Notes under the pieces: model-generated
What the model saw: the letters and a program-made list of their open reading frames with translations, nothing else
Database searches by the model: none
Told to the model about the DNA's origin: nothing
Assembly (NCBI RefSeq): GCF_042684365.1
Contig: NZ_JBHULI010000024.1
Span: forward strand, 682,001-746,000
Direction of reading: 5' to 3'
From: Gracilimonas halophila
GTDB lineage: Bacteria > Bacteroidota > Rhodothermia > Balneolales > Balneolaceae
Length of the DNA: 64,000 nucleotides
Position numbers and translations under genes: made by a program
Part shown: positions 35,554 to 43,853 of the stretch, one piece after another
How positions within the stretch are numbered: position 1 is the first letter of the stretch
How the letters are laid out: every line of letters starts with the position of its first letter

Positions 35554-35997
35554 TTAATGCTGCATTACTACATAATCTCCATCAAATGTGGCTAATGTAT
35601 TATTGCCATTTTTTATCTGTGCCTTTAATGTGATCCTGGCTTTTCCAAACCGATCATACATTCCCAAAAACTTATCCAGTGTTTCTTTTTTGGGGATGAT
35701 GAGCTCGGAAATAAAATCTTCGTTGACGGGCTTTTGGTAATTCGTAGAACTGCGACCGATCACGATCCTGGGAACGGGCTCGATTTCATCGAACAGCAAG
35801 CGTAAATACGACCAACCTGTGGTTATCAACAAGCTGATTATGCTTCCCCCAAAAGCCGTAGAGCGATGGTTGATATTGTTGGACAATGGCGCCCAAAACT
35901 TCACTGCTTCTTGAGAAAAATCTATGGTTTTCACTCCAAGTGTTTTCGTTATTGGAATGTGCTCATATAGATATTGTTCTATCTCGTATTTATTCAT
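35554..35997 (-). CDS. YiiD-C-like putative thioesterase
   Basis: A 147-residue single-domain protein that looks like the hot-dog fold domain found at the C-terminus of YiiD, a putative acyl-thioesterase. Supporting segments are 'PITKTLGVKTIDFS', 'LSNNINHRSTAFGGSIISLLITTGWSYL' (the HxTxFGG helix start typical of the group) and the closing strands 'RITLKAQIKNGNNTLATFDGDYVVM'. Which thioester it acts on is unknown. It begins 12 bases after the ribbon-helix-helix gene and so seems to be the third gene of the MerC operon, although its link to metals is unclear. Confidence 0.72.
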   Translation of the reverse strand: MNKYEIEQYLYEHIPITKTLGVKTIDFSQEAVKFWAPLSNNINHRSTAFGGSIISLLITTGWSYLRLLFDEIEPVPRIVIGRSSTNYQKPVNEDFISELIIPKKETLDKFLGMYDRFGKARITLKAQIKNGNNTLATFDGDYVVMQH

Positions 35998-36009
35998 GGT
36001 AAATAGATG

Positions 36010-36339
36010 CTATCGGCTTTCCACACAATCTGAACACTCCACCCATTCTTCTTTTGGAATATGACTAATGGCTACCGGACTGTTGCCCTTTTCAAACACC
36101 GGTTTAAATACAATATTACCCTCCTGATGCTCCGTCCCGCAAGTATGACAATTCACATTGTGGTCGGTTTTGGCCATGGTATACCCAGTGATCACCCAGC
36201 CATCATGGCCTTGATGAGCAGCCAGACTTTCGAGTGCAGCACGTACGGTTTGAGATTTATTGCCTTCATAGAATTTTCCTGCAAGTTTATTCAGCAATTG
36301 TACAGTAGCATTATCTAAGGTGAAATTAAGTCGTTTCAT
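36010..36339 (-). CDS. Ribbon-helix-helix protein with CxxC pairs, probable metal-responsive regulator
   Basis: A 109-residue protein with two parts. Residues 1-42 read as a ribbon-helix-helix DNA-binding unit: a polar strand (KRLNFTLDN), helix (ATVQLLNKLAGKFYEG), then 'NKSQTVRAALESLAAH'. Residues 58-109 hold CHTC (64-67) and CSDC (102-105) plus nearby His60, His65 and His71, a four-cysteine knuckle that could bind Zn or another metal. A repressor sensing metal through its C-terminal half is the natural reading but is inference. Its start overlaps the MerC gene by 14 bases, and a perfect palindrome lies upstream of the operon. CopG/NikR-type regulators with this tail are not familiar to me. 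Confidence 0.7.
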   Translation of the reverse strand: MKRLNFTLDNATVQLLNKLAGKFYEGNKSQTVRAALESLAAHQGHDGWVITGYTMAKTDHNVNCHTCGTEHQEGNIVFKPVFEKGNSPVAISHIPKEEWVECSDCVESR

Positions 36340-36781
36340 TCAACTCCTCCCTATTAAATAGCGATTCTTCCAATGGATGATGGTGATGTAAATCGTTATT
36401 GCAGGTTTGGTGATGGCGATAATTTTTCCAATGACCTGCGATCAAAAAGATGCTTCCGATCAAAGTAGATGCGGTTTCAAATTCATGCCCAAGCCAATAA
36501 TCACCTATCAACCATCCCGCTATAATTAATATAAATCCTATGGATAAAAGTAATACAATATGTCTGTTAAAATGACTCCGCCTGACCGCATAAAAGATCG
36601 TTGGGGCGATCAAAACTGCAAATACCGGGTGCAGCCAATGTTCTATGGTCAATGCAACCGGACTTAATGGCAACAATGCGATCACAACCGGGACAAACAA
36701 ACAGTGAATGGCACAAAGTGAGGATAAACTCAACCCGAGTTTATCCCAAACAGCAGAAATTGAATTTTTTTTCTCAGTCAT
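36326..36781 (-). CDS. MerC-domain membrane protein
   Basis: MerC proteins are four-helix inner-membrane proteins first known from mercury-resistance operons, where they import Hg(II); chromosomal relatives probably move other metals. With the ATG at 36781 the protein has 151 residues and four helices (about 18-40, 45-66, 74-92, 104-117). The first helix carries the conserved CAIHC pair (Cys23, Cys27). The tail (123-136) is His-rich with a Cys (HHQTC...HHHH), suggesting metal binding in the cytoplasm. An upstream in-frame start would place extra residues across the palindrome and is rejected. It is the first gene of an operon with the ribbon-helix-helix protein. Confidence 0.85.
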   Translation of the reverse strand: MTEKKNSISAVWDKLGLSLSSLCAIHCLFVPVVIALLPLSPVALTIEHWLHPVFAVLIAPTIFYAVRRSHFNRHIVLLLSIGFILIIAGWLIGDYWLGHEFETASTLIGSIFLIAGHWKNYRHHQTCNNDLHHHHPLEESLFNREELNETT

Positions 36782-36806
36782 TTCTTTATATAAAAAAGTG
36801 TGAATT

Positions 36807-36832
36807 TTAGTGTGTATAAATATACACACTAA
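36807..36832 (-). promoter_or_regulatory. Perfect palindrome, candidate operator of the MerC operon
   Basis: Arms TTAGTGTGTATA (36807-36818) and TATACACACTAA (36821-36832) are perfectly complementary with a two-base spacer. The palindrome ends 26 bases upstream of the merC-like ATG, where a core promoter is expected. Such symmetry suits a dimeric repressor, perhaps the ribbon-helix-helix protein of the same operon. This is inference; a Fur/Zur-type protein could also bind. Confidence 0.65.
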
Positions 36833-36924
36833 TCAAACACGAATGCAATCTGCAATAGTGCTTCATCACTCATGGTATTCTTCTTACCTTTACACCAAAT
36901 TCTAAATCGATTTCAAATTCTATA

Positions 36925-38127
36925 ATGTCCGATAATCAGATCCCGTTTCTATTCGATATCCCAACCGTTTCACAGCTTACGGATAAGATCAAAAATATAC
37001 TGGAGCAGAATTTTATTGATATCCTGGTGGAAGGCGAAACCAGTAATGTGAATCAAAGCAGAAACGGACATTATTATTTTACGCTAAAAGATTCCGGTGC
37101 TTCTCTGCCTTGTGTGATCTGGCGAAGTACAGCACAACGACTTGATATCAATCTAACCGACGGGCAGCAAATCGTAGTAGGTGGAGATATTCAGGTATAT
37201 GCTCCACATGGCCGATATCAAATGATCGTGAGTTTGGTTCAGCAAGCCGGAATCGGGAAACTACAGCAGGCGTTTGAGAAATTGAAAGCCAAGCTAAAGG
37301 CAGAAGGACTTTTTGAGGACCATCACAAAAAATCATTGCCAAAATTCCCGGAGCGTATTGGTGTGGTAACTTCAGCTACAGGAGCTGCCTTTCAGGATAT
37401 TCGCTCTACCCTTGAGAAACGATGGCCTCTTGCTACCGTTAAACTGTATCATGCCAGCGTACAGGGAGTAAATGCTGCACCTGAGATAGTAAAAGGGATC
37501 GAGTATTTCAATTCCCAAAGAAATGTGGATGTGGTCATTATTGGGCGTGGTGGTGGTTCTCTGGAAGACCTTTGGCCCTTCAATGAAGAAGCAGTAGCCC
37601 GGGCCGTATTTACAAGTGAGATCCCCATTATAAGTGCCGTTGGACATGAAGTAGATTTTTCGATCTCTGATTTTGTAGCCGATGCTCGTGCTGCCACTCC
37701 CACTCAAGCTGCCGTAGTCGCAGTTCCTGACATCAATGAAATTAGATTTTTAGTGGAGGATTATTCCAAACGCCTGGAAATGAACACGGTCGGAGCCATA
37801 CAGCTCTATAAAGAAAAAGTAGCGAACATAGCAAAATCACATGCGTTGTTGGCTGTGAAACAAAAGATGGAATCAGCCCGAGCTCGCATTCTCACTCTCG
37901 ACCAAAACCTGAAACACCGAACTGACACCTTACTCAGAAACCACAAAGAGAAGCTGACCGGCTATCAACATGTGTTGGATAAGAAAAATCCGAACGGACC
38001 GCTTGAAAAAGGATTTGCCCGTATCTGGCAAGAGGATAAATGGATCCGTACCTCAGCCTCTTTTGCAGATAATAAAGATTTTGATATGGAATGGAACGAC
38101 GGGAAGAAAAAAATCAAAAGGCATTAA
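36925..38127 (+). CDS. xseA: Exodeoxyribonuclease VII large subunit
   Basis: Catalytic subunit of the single-strand-specific nuclease ExoVII. The 400-residue protein has the N-terminal OB fold ('DILVEGETSNVNQSRNGHYYFTLKDSGASLPCVIW', about 32-70), the catalytic domain with 'GVVTSATGAAFQDI', 'VVIIGRGGGSLEDLWPFNEEAVARA' and 'ISAVGHEVDFSISDFVADARAATPTQAA', and a coiled-coil C-terminal part. The family motif GRGGGS.EDL is intact. The small subunit xseB, often next to it, is not seen within the window. It is divergent from the MerC operon and overlaps the pheA stop tail-to-tail by four bases. Confidence 0.96.
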   Translation: MSDNQIPFLFDIPTVSQLTDKIKNILEQNFIDILVEGETSNVNQSRNGHYYFTLKDSGASLPCVIWRSTAQRLDINLTDGQQIVVGGDIQVYAPHGRYQMIVSLVQQAGIGKLQQAFEKLKAKLKAEGLFEDHHKKSLPKFPERIGVVTSATGAAFQDIRSTLEKRWPLATVKLYHASVQGVNAAPEIVKGIEYFNSQRNVDVVIIGRGGGSLEDLWPFNEEAVARAVFTSEIPIISAVGHEVDFSISDFVADARAATPTQAAVVAVPDINEIRFLVEDYSKRLEMNTVGAIQLYKEKVANIAKSHALLAVKQKMESARARILTLDQNLKHRTDTLLRNHKEKLTGYQHVLDKKNPNGPLEKGFARIWQEDKWIRTSASFADNKDFDMEWNDGKKKIKRH

Positions 38128-39278
38128 CTTTCCTGTTTTGGATAAGAACCCAATATCTTTAATTCTTCTGCCTTAGCGCCAAGTTCTTTAAGTCCATTTG
38201 CGACTTCTTCGTCTTCAATGTTCCCGTGAATATCGAGATAGAATGAGTATCTGAACGGCTCATTCATTCTTGGCCGCGATTCCAGCTTTGCCATATTTAT
38301 CTTATGATCATGTAGAATATTCAGACACTCGATCAACGAACCTTCTTCATTAGAAGTGACCATCATTAACGATGTTTTTGCAGGAATCTGGGTATCTACT
38401 TTCACCGGCTCTCTGGCAGGCACCACAAAGCGGGTATAATTTTCACGCTGATTTGCAATATCACTTTCGATCACGTGCAAGCCATAAAGGTCAGCTGCAT
38501 GGGCGCCCGCTATAGCTGCTTGACTGATATCACCATCTTCCAGGATCTTTTTGGCTGACATGGCCGTATCCAGATAAGATTCAACTTTACAGCGTGGCAA
38601 CCTGGACAGAAAAGACGTGCATTGTGCAATGGCCTGAGGATGAGATAAGATCCTTCGGATTTTTGAAAGTTCTACGGGCTCTACCGACATCAGGCAATGC
38701 ACTACTTTCAGGATCTCCTCCCCCACAATATGCACATTTTCATTTCCTACAATATCATAGGTATCGTTGATAGATCCGCCCGTTGTGTTCTCGATCGGTA
38801 AGATCGCATAATCCACTTTCTTCTCCATCAAAGCCTGAGCTGCCTGTTGAAAAGTATCGTACCCTATGGCATCCACTTTTGCATACCGCTCACTGAAATG
38901 CCGTGAGGCAGCAAGATGACTGTAAGCACCATCCGTTCCCTGATATGAAACACGGATCAGATCACCGTCGGCTTTTTCATTTTGATGATCAACAAGAGAA
39001 TGGGTTTGAAACCGCACTGAATTGGTAATGATCTCCCTGAATAAATGCTCTGCATAGTAACGATCTAAACCTACCTCATGGGCAAGATCCCTGATGCGAT
39101 TCAGTAACTGTTCTTCCCTTTCAAGGTCACGAATCCCTTTCGCTTTTTTAAGCTTCAGCTCAGAAACTTCTTTTACCAATCCTTGTCGCTGGGCTAAGGC
39201 CTTTAAGATGGTACGGTCAATATCATCCAGTTTCTTACGGATGGAATCTAAATTATCTGCCATACTTACCATATTCAT
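38124..39278 (-). CDS. pheA: Bifunctional chorismate mutase / prephenate dehydratase
   Basis: Makes phenylpyruvate from chorismate in phenylalanine synthesis. The 384 residues show three domains in order: AroQ-type chorismate mutase (about 6-95, 'LDSIRKKLDDIDRTILKALAQRQGLVKEVSELK'), prephenate dehydratase (about 107-285, 'YQGTDGAYSHLAA', 'VDYAILPIENTTGGSINDTYD', 'NYTRFVV') and an ACT domain (about 300-375) with the 'LESRP' Phe-binding motif, so feedback inhibition is expected. The start may be the ATG at 39278 or the one at 39263; both leave the mutase whole. It is convergent with xseA with a four-base overlap. Confidence 0.95.
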   Translation of the reverse strand: MNMVSMADNLDSIRKKLDDIDRTILKALAQRQGLVKEVSELKLKKAKGIRDLEREEQLLNRIRDLAHEVGLDRYYAEHLFREIITNSVRFQTHSLVDHQNEKADGDLIRVSYQGTDGAYSHLAASRHFSERYAKVDAIGYDTFQQAAQALMEKKVDYAILPIENTTGGSINDTYDIVGNENVHIVGEEILKVVHCLMSVEPVELSKIRRILSHPQAIAQCTSFLSRLPRCKVESYLDTAMSAKKILEDGDISQAAIAGAHAADLYGLHVIESDIANQRENYTRFVVPAREPVKVDTQIPAKTSLMMVTSNEEGSLIECLNILHDHKINMAKLESRPRMNEPFRYSFYLDIHGNIEDEEVANGLKELGAKAEELKILGSYPKQES

Positions 39279-39362
39279 TTGAGTGAGTGGTGGAAAGTAG
39301 TAAATGTATAACCTTTTTAAAGGATAAATTCTTTATAGTACCAACATCATCTTCTAAAAATT

Positions 39363-39379
39363 ACGGTGAATTTCACCGT
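39363..39379 (+). promoter_or_regulatory. Palindrome upstream of the Spy/CpxP-like gene
   Basis: ACGGTGAA (39363-39370) and TTCACCGT (39372-39379) are exact inverse complements around one central base. It is 80 bases upstream of the ATG at 39460, within the only non-coding stretch between this gene and pheA. A regulator binding site is likely; the binding protein is unknown. Confidence 0.5.
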
Positions 39380-39459
39380 TCAGATCTAAACATTTTGAGA
39401 TTGGCTGAAAATAAAATTACCACTACCTTTTAACTTTCAAAAACTTAAATCATGCTATT

Positions 39460-40083
39460 ATGAAAATTAACTTCAACCATTTTGTTTTAACGATCATAAT
39501 TGTAGCTGGCTTTTCAGGCAACCTGTTTGCACAGCATGAACATACTAATGATGTCAAATCTCAATATTCGGGTCAGCAAGATCGTGAAATTGCATCTTTG
39601 AGTGAAACTGAAATTGAAGGGTTAAAATCCGGTGCGGGTACTCCTTTCAACGGAATGGCAAAGCCGGCAGAGTTAAATGGATATCCCGGGCCACGTCATG
39701 TACTGGATGCGTATGAAGCCGGAAGCTTTGACCTCAATAAAGATCAAATCGTGCAGATCCGGCAATTATTTAAAAATATGCAGGAAAAGGCTATCCCATT
39801 AGGTGAGCAGATCATTGCCATTGAAAAAAAGATGGATAATGCCTTCAAAATTAAGGATATAAGTTCTGGGATGCTCCGAGAAATGATCTCAAAAAGTACC
39901 GATCTATATGCTGAATTAAGATTCGTACATCTGAATACACATCTTCAAATGGTCGATATCTTAACACAACAACAAGTGCAAGCTTACAACAGAATGAGGG
40001 GCTACACTTCTGAAGATCCTTGCGAAAATATCCCTGCAGGACACGATCCTGAAATGTGGAAAAGACACAACGGCTGTGATTGA
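39460..40083 (+). CDS. Periplasmic Spy/CpxP-like protein
   Basis: A 207-residue exported protein with a signal peptide (about 1-24, cut at LFAQ). The mature part begins HEHTND. The mid-region (about 88-185) is all-helical and Gln/Lys-rich: 'LDAYEAGSFDLNKDQIVQIRQLFKNMQEKAIPLGEQIIAIEKKMDNAFK', then 'LNTHLQMVDILTQQQVQAYNRMRGY', which fits the LTxxQ repeat of Spy/CpxP and CnrX-type proteins (chaperones or metal sensors in the periplasm). The tail has two Cys (DPCENIP, HNGCD) and several His, possible metal ligands. A 17-base palindrome lies upstream. Metal or envelope stress is a plausible trigger, by inference. Confidence 0.65.
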   Translation: MKINFNHFVLTIIIVAGFSGNLFAQHEHTNDVKSQYSGQQDREIASLSETEIEGLKSGAGTPFNGMAKPAELNGYPGPRHVLDAYEAGSFDLNKDQIVQIRQLFKNMQEKAIPLGEQIIAIEKKMDNAFKIKDISSGMLREMISKSTDLYAELRFVHLNTHLQMVDILTQQQVQAYNRMRGYTSEDPCENIPAGHDPEMWKRHNGCD

Positions 40084-40090
40084 ACCTTTT

Positions 40091-41179
40091 TTATTCTTCT
40101 TCCAGCCAACCAAATCTCCTTTGAAGAGATTTTATAGTGATAGAATGACGTTCTGTGCCCTTTGTACCTAACAGAAAACCAATGGGTTTTAAACTGTCCA
40201 CATTCTCGCAGACGATCTTGAATAAGCCCAAATATGGAATAATGATCAGCATTCCCGGAAGTCCCCATACCATTCCTGCAGCTATTAGTGAAAAGATGAT
40301 CACCAACGGGTTTATCTCTACATAGGAACCGGTAATATTCGGAGTTAAAATATTATTCTCGATAAACTGTACGATCACAAACTGAATGATGACTGCAAAT
40401 GCCAAAGAGGGACTCTGGGTCCCCAATACAAATAGAAGCACTACTCCATAGCCCAGGACAGTTCCCAGGTATGGAATCAAATTGAATAGAGCCGCAATGA
40501 TGCCAAATAACAAAGCATATTCAATTCCGATCAAATAGAACCCAAAGGAATTTAAGCCTACTAAGATAAAGCAGACGATCAGCAGTCCTTTCAAATACCT
40601 TGGAACCACTTCAGAAGCTTGATCAATAATATTTTGAACTACTTCTTCCTGATCACTCACAATGAGCATGGAGATGAAATCCCGGAATTTATCTCTATAA
40701 AAAAGCAATAAAAAAGTATAGACCGGCAAAAGACCGATACTTAGTAAGGTATTTGTTGTAGCTGTGAAGAGCTGAGAAATATATTCTCCTGTTTCACCGA
40801 GATCACTTATAAAGCCATCAATTCCCTCACTTGTAATTCCGGTGAAAGCTGAGATCGAACCCAAGATGGCCTGAAGGTTTTCCTCAAACTGCTTCTTAAT
40901 TTCCGGAAGATCTTCTGTAAAATTCGCAGACAGCGTGCTTATGGCGAATATAATCCCTGCTATAAAGGCTATGAAACCGATCACTACGATCAAATTTGTG
41001 ATAATTCTGGGTACTTTATGGGATTCAAGCCATTCAGCATAGGGAAATAAGAGATAGGCCAACATAATACTTAGAAAGAGCGGTACTAACAGTTGCTGGG
41101 TTAATATCAAGGCAGCAATTGCTAAGAATAGAAATGCTAGCCGGATAGTAGCTCGTAGTAAAAGTGGGTATTCGTTCAT
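40091..41179 (-). CDS. AI-2E family transporter
   Basis: A 362-residue polytopic membrane protein of the PerM/AI-2E family, linked in different bacteria to export of autoinducer-2, Na+/H+ antiport or other small solutes. The opening 'LIRLAFLFLAIAALILTQQLLVPLFLSIMLAYLLFPYAEWLE' and the later 'LFNLIPYLGTVLG' and 'PNITGSYVEINPLVIIFSLIAAGMVWGLPGMLIIIP' blocks are typical of the family, with about eight helices and a central amphipathic loop (about 85-150). The substrate cannot be read from the sequence. It ends eight bases from the convergent Spy/CpxP-like gene and follows the PorV-like gene on the same strand. Confidence 0.88.
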   Translation of the reverse strand: MNEYPLLLRATIRLAFLFLAIAALILTQQLLVPLFLSIMLAYLLFPYAEWLESHKVPRIITNLIVVIGFIAFIAGIIFAISTLSANFTEDLPEIKKQFEENLQAILGSISAFTGITSEGIDGFISDLGETGEYISQLFTATTNTLLSIGLLPVYTFLLLFYRDKFRDFISMLIVSDQEEVVQNIIDQASEVVPRYLKGLLIVCFILVGLNSFGFYLIGIEYALLFGIIAALFNLIPYLGTVLGYGVVLLFVLGTQSPSLAFAVIIQFVIVQFIENNILTPNITGSYVEINPLVIIFSLIAAGMVWGLPGMLIIIPYLGLFKIVCENVDSLKPIGFLLGTKGTERHSITIKSLQRRFGWLEEE

Positions 41180-41217
41180 AAAAAATTATATGAATATGTA
41201 CTCAACTCTTAAAGTAA

Positions 41218-41845
41218 TTATTTAAAGAATTGATTCAATATTGACCTAGGTTCATTTCCTCCAAGTGGTATTCGGGCAGTGATGTTCCATGTATACCCCT
41301 TTTCACTTAGCCTTCCTTCAGGATAGTAATACCTTGTATAATCAAAAACCAAATAGCCTAAATCAATTCCAAATCCACCGGTTTGAATTGTATAGGGTAA
41401 GTTCACTTCTGACGCTTTTTGATATCCGACACGAAGGGCTAAAGTCTCCAGAAATACCACCTCTATCCCGGAATGAAAAAATAGTTGCTGAGCCAGGGAA
41501 GCCTCCTGATAATTCATTCCATCATACCAGGTATAGGTTCCCCACGATCTATATAACGCTTCAAATGCATTCATAGCAACATAGATTGTATCTGACTGCC
41601 CATTATTCTCGATGGCTTTCTTTTCCTGACGTATCATAAATTTAGATACCGCCACTGAACCCAAAACACGTACCGACTTCATACCAAATATTTCTTCTCC
41701 ATAATCTGCTGTCAACCCGGCACCTATTTTTAACCTTGCAGGCAATGGATCTGTATCCTCATCATAATAGGAAACCGACTGACCGAAATTAGTTAATGCT
41801 GCCCCAAAGGATGGTGTAAGTTGCCAATCTCCTCCTTTCTCATAA
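41218..41845 (-). pseudogene. PorV/PorQ-like protein, C-terminal part after a frameshift
   Basis: The reading frame from the frameshift at about 41846 to the stop at 41218 encodes a strand-rich stretch that continues the gene at 41793-42386. Read with one extra G in the run at 41846-41848, the junction becomes QRGYEKGGDWQLTPSFGAAL and runs on to 'NFGQSVSYYDEDTDPLPARLKIGAGL'. The tail ends 'GYTWNITARIPLGG...NQFFK', a membrane-strand-like finish. As written the two frames are separate, so this half would need an internal start (ATG at 41745). It is best seen as the second half of one damaged or mis-sequenced gene. Confidence 0.7.
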
Positions 41846-42386
41846 CCCTTTGATACTGTAAACCCAGGTCTACAAAGAAAGAAGTTGCGGGACTGTATTC
41901 CCTATTCGCATAAATTTGATTTTCTCCAATATCACTTTTTAAATAGTTTAACCCAATCCCTGCCCTAAGGCCATTTTCAAATCTATATGCTGTTGAAAGT
42001 TTGAGAACATTATCTCTGAAAGGTTCATTGAGGATTGGAGCATCATCATCAAAGTTACTTCTGAAATCCAGATAGCTTAAAGCGATGTCAAACTTTCCTG
42101 CTGAAAAACCTGCGTAAATATTTTGGGTCCGAGTTTTGAAATATCCTAAATTAAAATCGTTTTCATACAAGAAATAGCCAAGAGTCGGTAAACCTTCATG
42201 ATCTATAGAAGCTGGGTTTATAAAACTTCCCAATGAATTATGAGTGAAGGATACAAGTGAATTACCCAAAGCAAAATTTCTTGAATTCAAGGGCTCATCT
42301 AAAATCGGAACCGATACCGATGTATGTTGTCCGCTCGCCTCAAGTGGAAATAGAAATACAATCAAAACTATCAGTAATGATCTCAT
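41793..42386 (-). pseudogene. PorV/PorQ-like outer-membrane protein, N-terminal part before a frameshift
   Basis: The 197-residue frame starts with a signal peptide (about 1-19) and continues 'VPILDEPLNSRNFALGNSLVSFTHNSLGSFINPASI', the 'A..LG.....D..s...NPA' opening of PorV/PorQ-type barrels, a family that includes a type IX secretion subunit. After residue about 180 the frame slips into a nonsense tail (VMRKEEIGNLHHPLGQH) and stops. The rest of the barrel lies in the next frame (41218-41845). Total length after repair would be about 390 residues, a normal size for the family. Whether the loss of a base is real or a sequencing slip in the G run is open. Confidence 0.7.
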
Positions 42387-42445
42387 AAGTCATTGTTTAT
42401 TTGTGTTTATAGACGTTACACTTTCGAAGAGAAATGGTCAAGAAC

Positions 42446-42472
42446 GAAAAAGCCGGGCTTAGTACCCGGCCT
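42446..42472 (-). terminator. Terminator after pgk
   Basis: On the minus strand GCCGGG pairs with CCCGGC around a seven-base loop and is followed by five T. It starts 35 bases after the pgk stop codon. Confidence 0.82.
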
Positions 42473-42506
42473 TATTAAGTCTCAACTGTTAATTTGGGTA
42501 AGTCTT

Positions 42507-43700
42507 TTACTTATTCGTAAGTGCCGATACCCCCGGAAGTTCTTTTCCTTCCAGATATTCGAGGCTGGCTCCCCCTCCGGTTGAAACGTGAGATACTTTG
42601 TCACTCAATCCTGCTTTTTTGATTGCGGCAGCTGAATCTCCTCCGCCAATAATGGTTGTTCCCCCGAATTTTGTTGCTTCTGCCAATGCTTCAGCAACGG
42701 CAAATGTCCCATCTGCAAAATTCTCCATTTCGAAAACCCCCATCGGACCATTCCAAACCACGGTTTTTGCTGATTTTATCACATTTCCAAAGGAAAGGGC
42801 CGATTGTGGACCAATGTCGAGGGCCATCCATCCTTCCTCGATGCCATCTTCATCTACCACTTTATGTTCCGCATCATTATTAAATTCTTTGGCAACTACA
42901 GAATCTAACGGTAACATAAATTTCACGCCAGCTTTCTCTGCTTTTTGCAACAGTTCTTTGGCCAGTTCGACCTTGTCTTCTTCCACCAATGAATTTCCTA
43001 TGGGCCATCCCTTGGCTTTATAGAAGGTATAGGTCATGCCCCCGCCTATGATGATAGAGTCCACTTTGGTAAGAAGATTCTCAATAACTCCTATCTTATC
43101 TGAAACTTTTGCCCCGCCCAAAATAGCCACAAACGGTCGGTCAGGATCGTTGATACTTTCTTCCAGGTATTTGATCTCTTTTTCCAGTAAAAAACCGGAA
43201 ACCGCCGGTTGCAGGTATCTTGTGACTCCTGCCACAGACGCGTGAGCACGGTGTGAACTTCCAAAGGCATCATTAACAAACAGATCTCCGTGAGCTGCCA
43301 GTTTTTTACTGAATTCCTCATCATTTTGCTTCTCTTCGGCATGAAAACGGACATTCTCCAATACTACAATTTCTCCAAATTCAGCTGCAGCTATCACAGA
43401 TTCAGCTTTTTCTCCAATACAATCTTCTGCAAAGTGAACCTTTGCATCTACCAAAGTAGCCAAATGATCAGCCGCGGGTTTTAGAGAAAATTCAGGGTCG
43501 TATTCCCCGGCCGGCCGGCCTAGGTGACTTGTTAAGACCAGTAACCCACCATTCTCCACCACATGATTAATGGATGGCAATGCCTGCACAATACGATTGT
43601 CATCTGTTATTCTTCCATTTTCGATCGGCACGTTGAAATCAACACGCATCAACACCTTTTTTACTTTTACTTCGATATCGTTCAGAGTGAGTTTAGCCAT
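42507..43700 (-). CDS. pgk: Phosphoglycerate kinase
   Basis: Glycolytic enzyme passing phosphate from 1,3-bisphosphoglycerate to ADP. The 397-residue length is standard. The signature is 'KKVLMRVDFNVPIENGRITDDNRIVQALPSI' (about 13-43), with substrate-binding 'LTSHLGRP', 'VLENVRFH', 'DAFGSSHRAHAS', and 'AILGGAKVSDKIGVIENLL'; near the end 'TVVWNGPMGVFEMENFADGT' and 'TIIGGGDSAAA' form the nucleotide site. All conserved residues are present. It is a single-gene transcript by appearance, with a hairpin terminator after it and a divergent cysteine desulfurase 153 bases upstream. Confidence 0.97.
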   Translation of the reverse strand: MAKLTLNDIEVKVKKVLMRVDFNVPIENGRITDDNRIVQALPSINHVVENGGLLVLTSHLGRPAGEYDPEFSLKPAADHLATLVDAKVHFAEDCIGEKAESVIAAAEFGEIVVLENVRFHAEEKQNDEEFSKKLAAHGDLFVNDAFGSSHRAHASVAGVTRYLQPAVSGFLLEKEIKYLEESINDPDRPFVAILGGAKVSDKIGVIENLLTKVDSIIIGGGMTYTFYKAKGWPIGNSLVEEDKVELAKELLQKAEKAGVKFMLPLDSVVAKEFNNDAEHKVVDEDGIEEGWMALDIGPQSALSFGNVIKSAKTVVWNGPMGVFEMENFADGTFAVAEALAEATKFGGTTIIGGGDSAAAIKKAGLSDKVSHVSTGGGASLEYLEGKELPGVSALTNK

Positions 43701-43853
43701 GATCGAGTAATTAAATTTGTTTTAAATTCGGCTTGAAGGTACCAAGATCTAATCATGAAATGAAGTTTTGACAAACCACTTTTTCAGCCCTGCTTTTAAC
43801 CCATAATTTGGATATTTTCTAACACTGAAAAATTAACCCAATTTATCCTATTC

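Noticed and set aside
42598..43023. 141-codon plus-strand frame inside pgk
   Set aside because: Antisense shadow of a highly conserved glycolytic gene.
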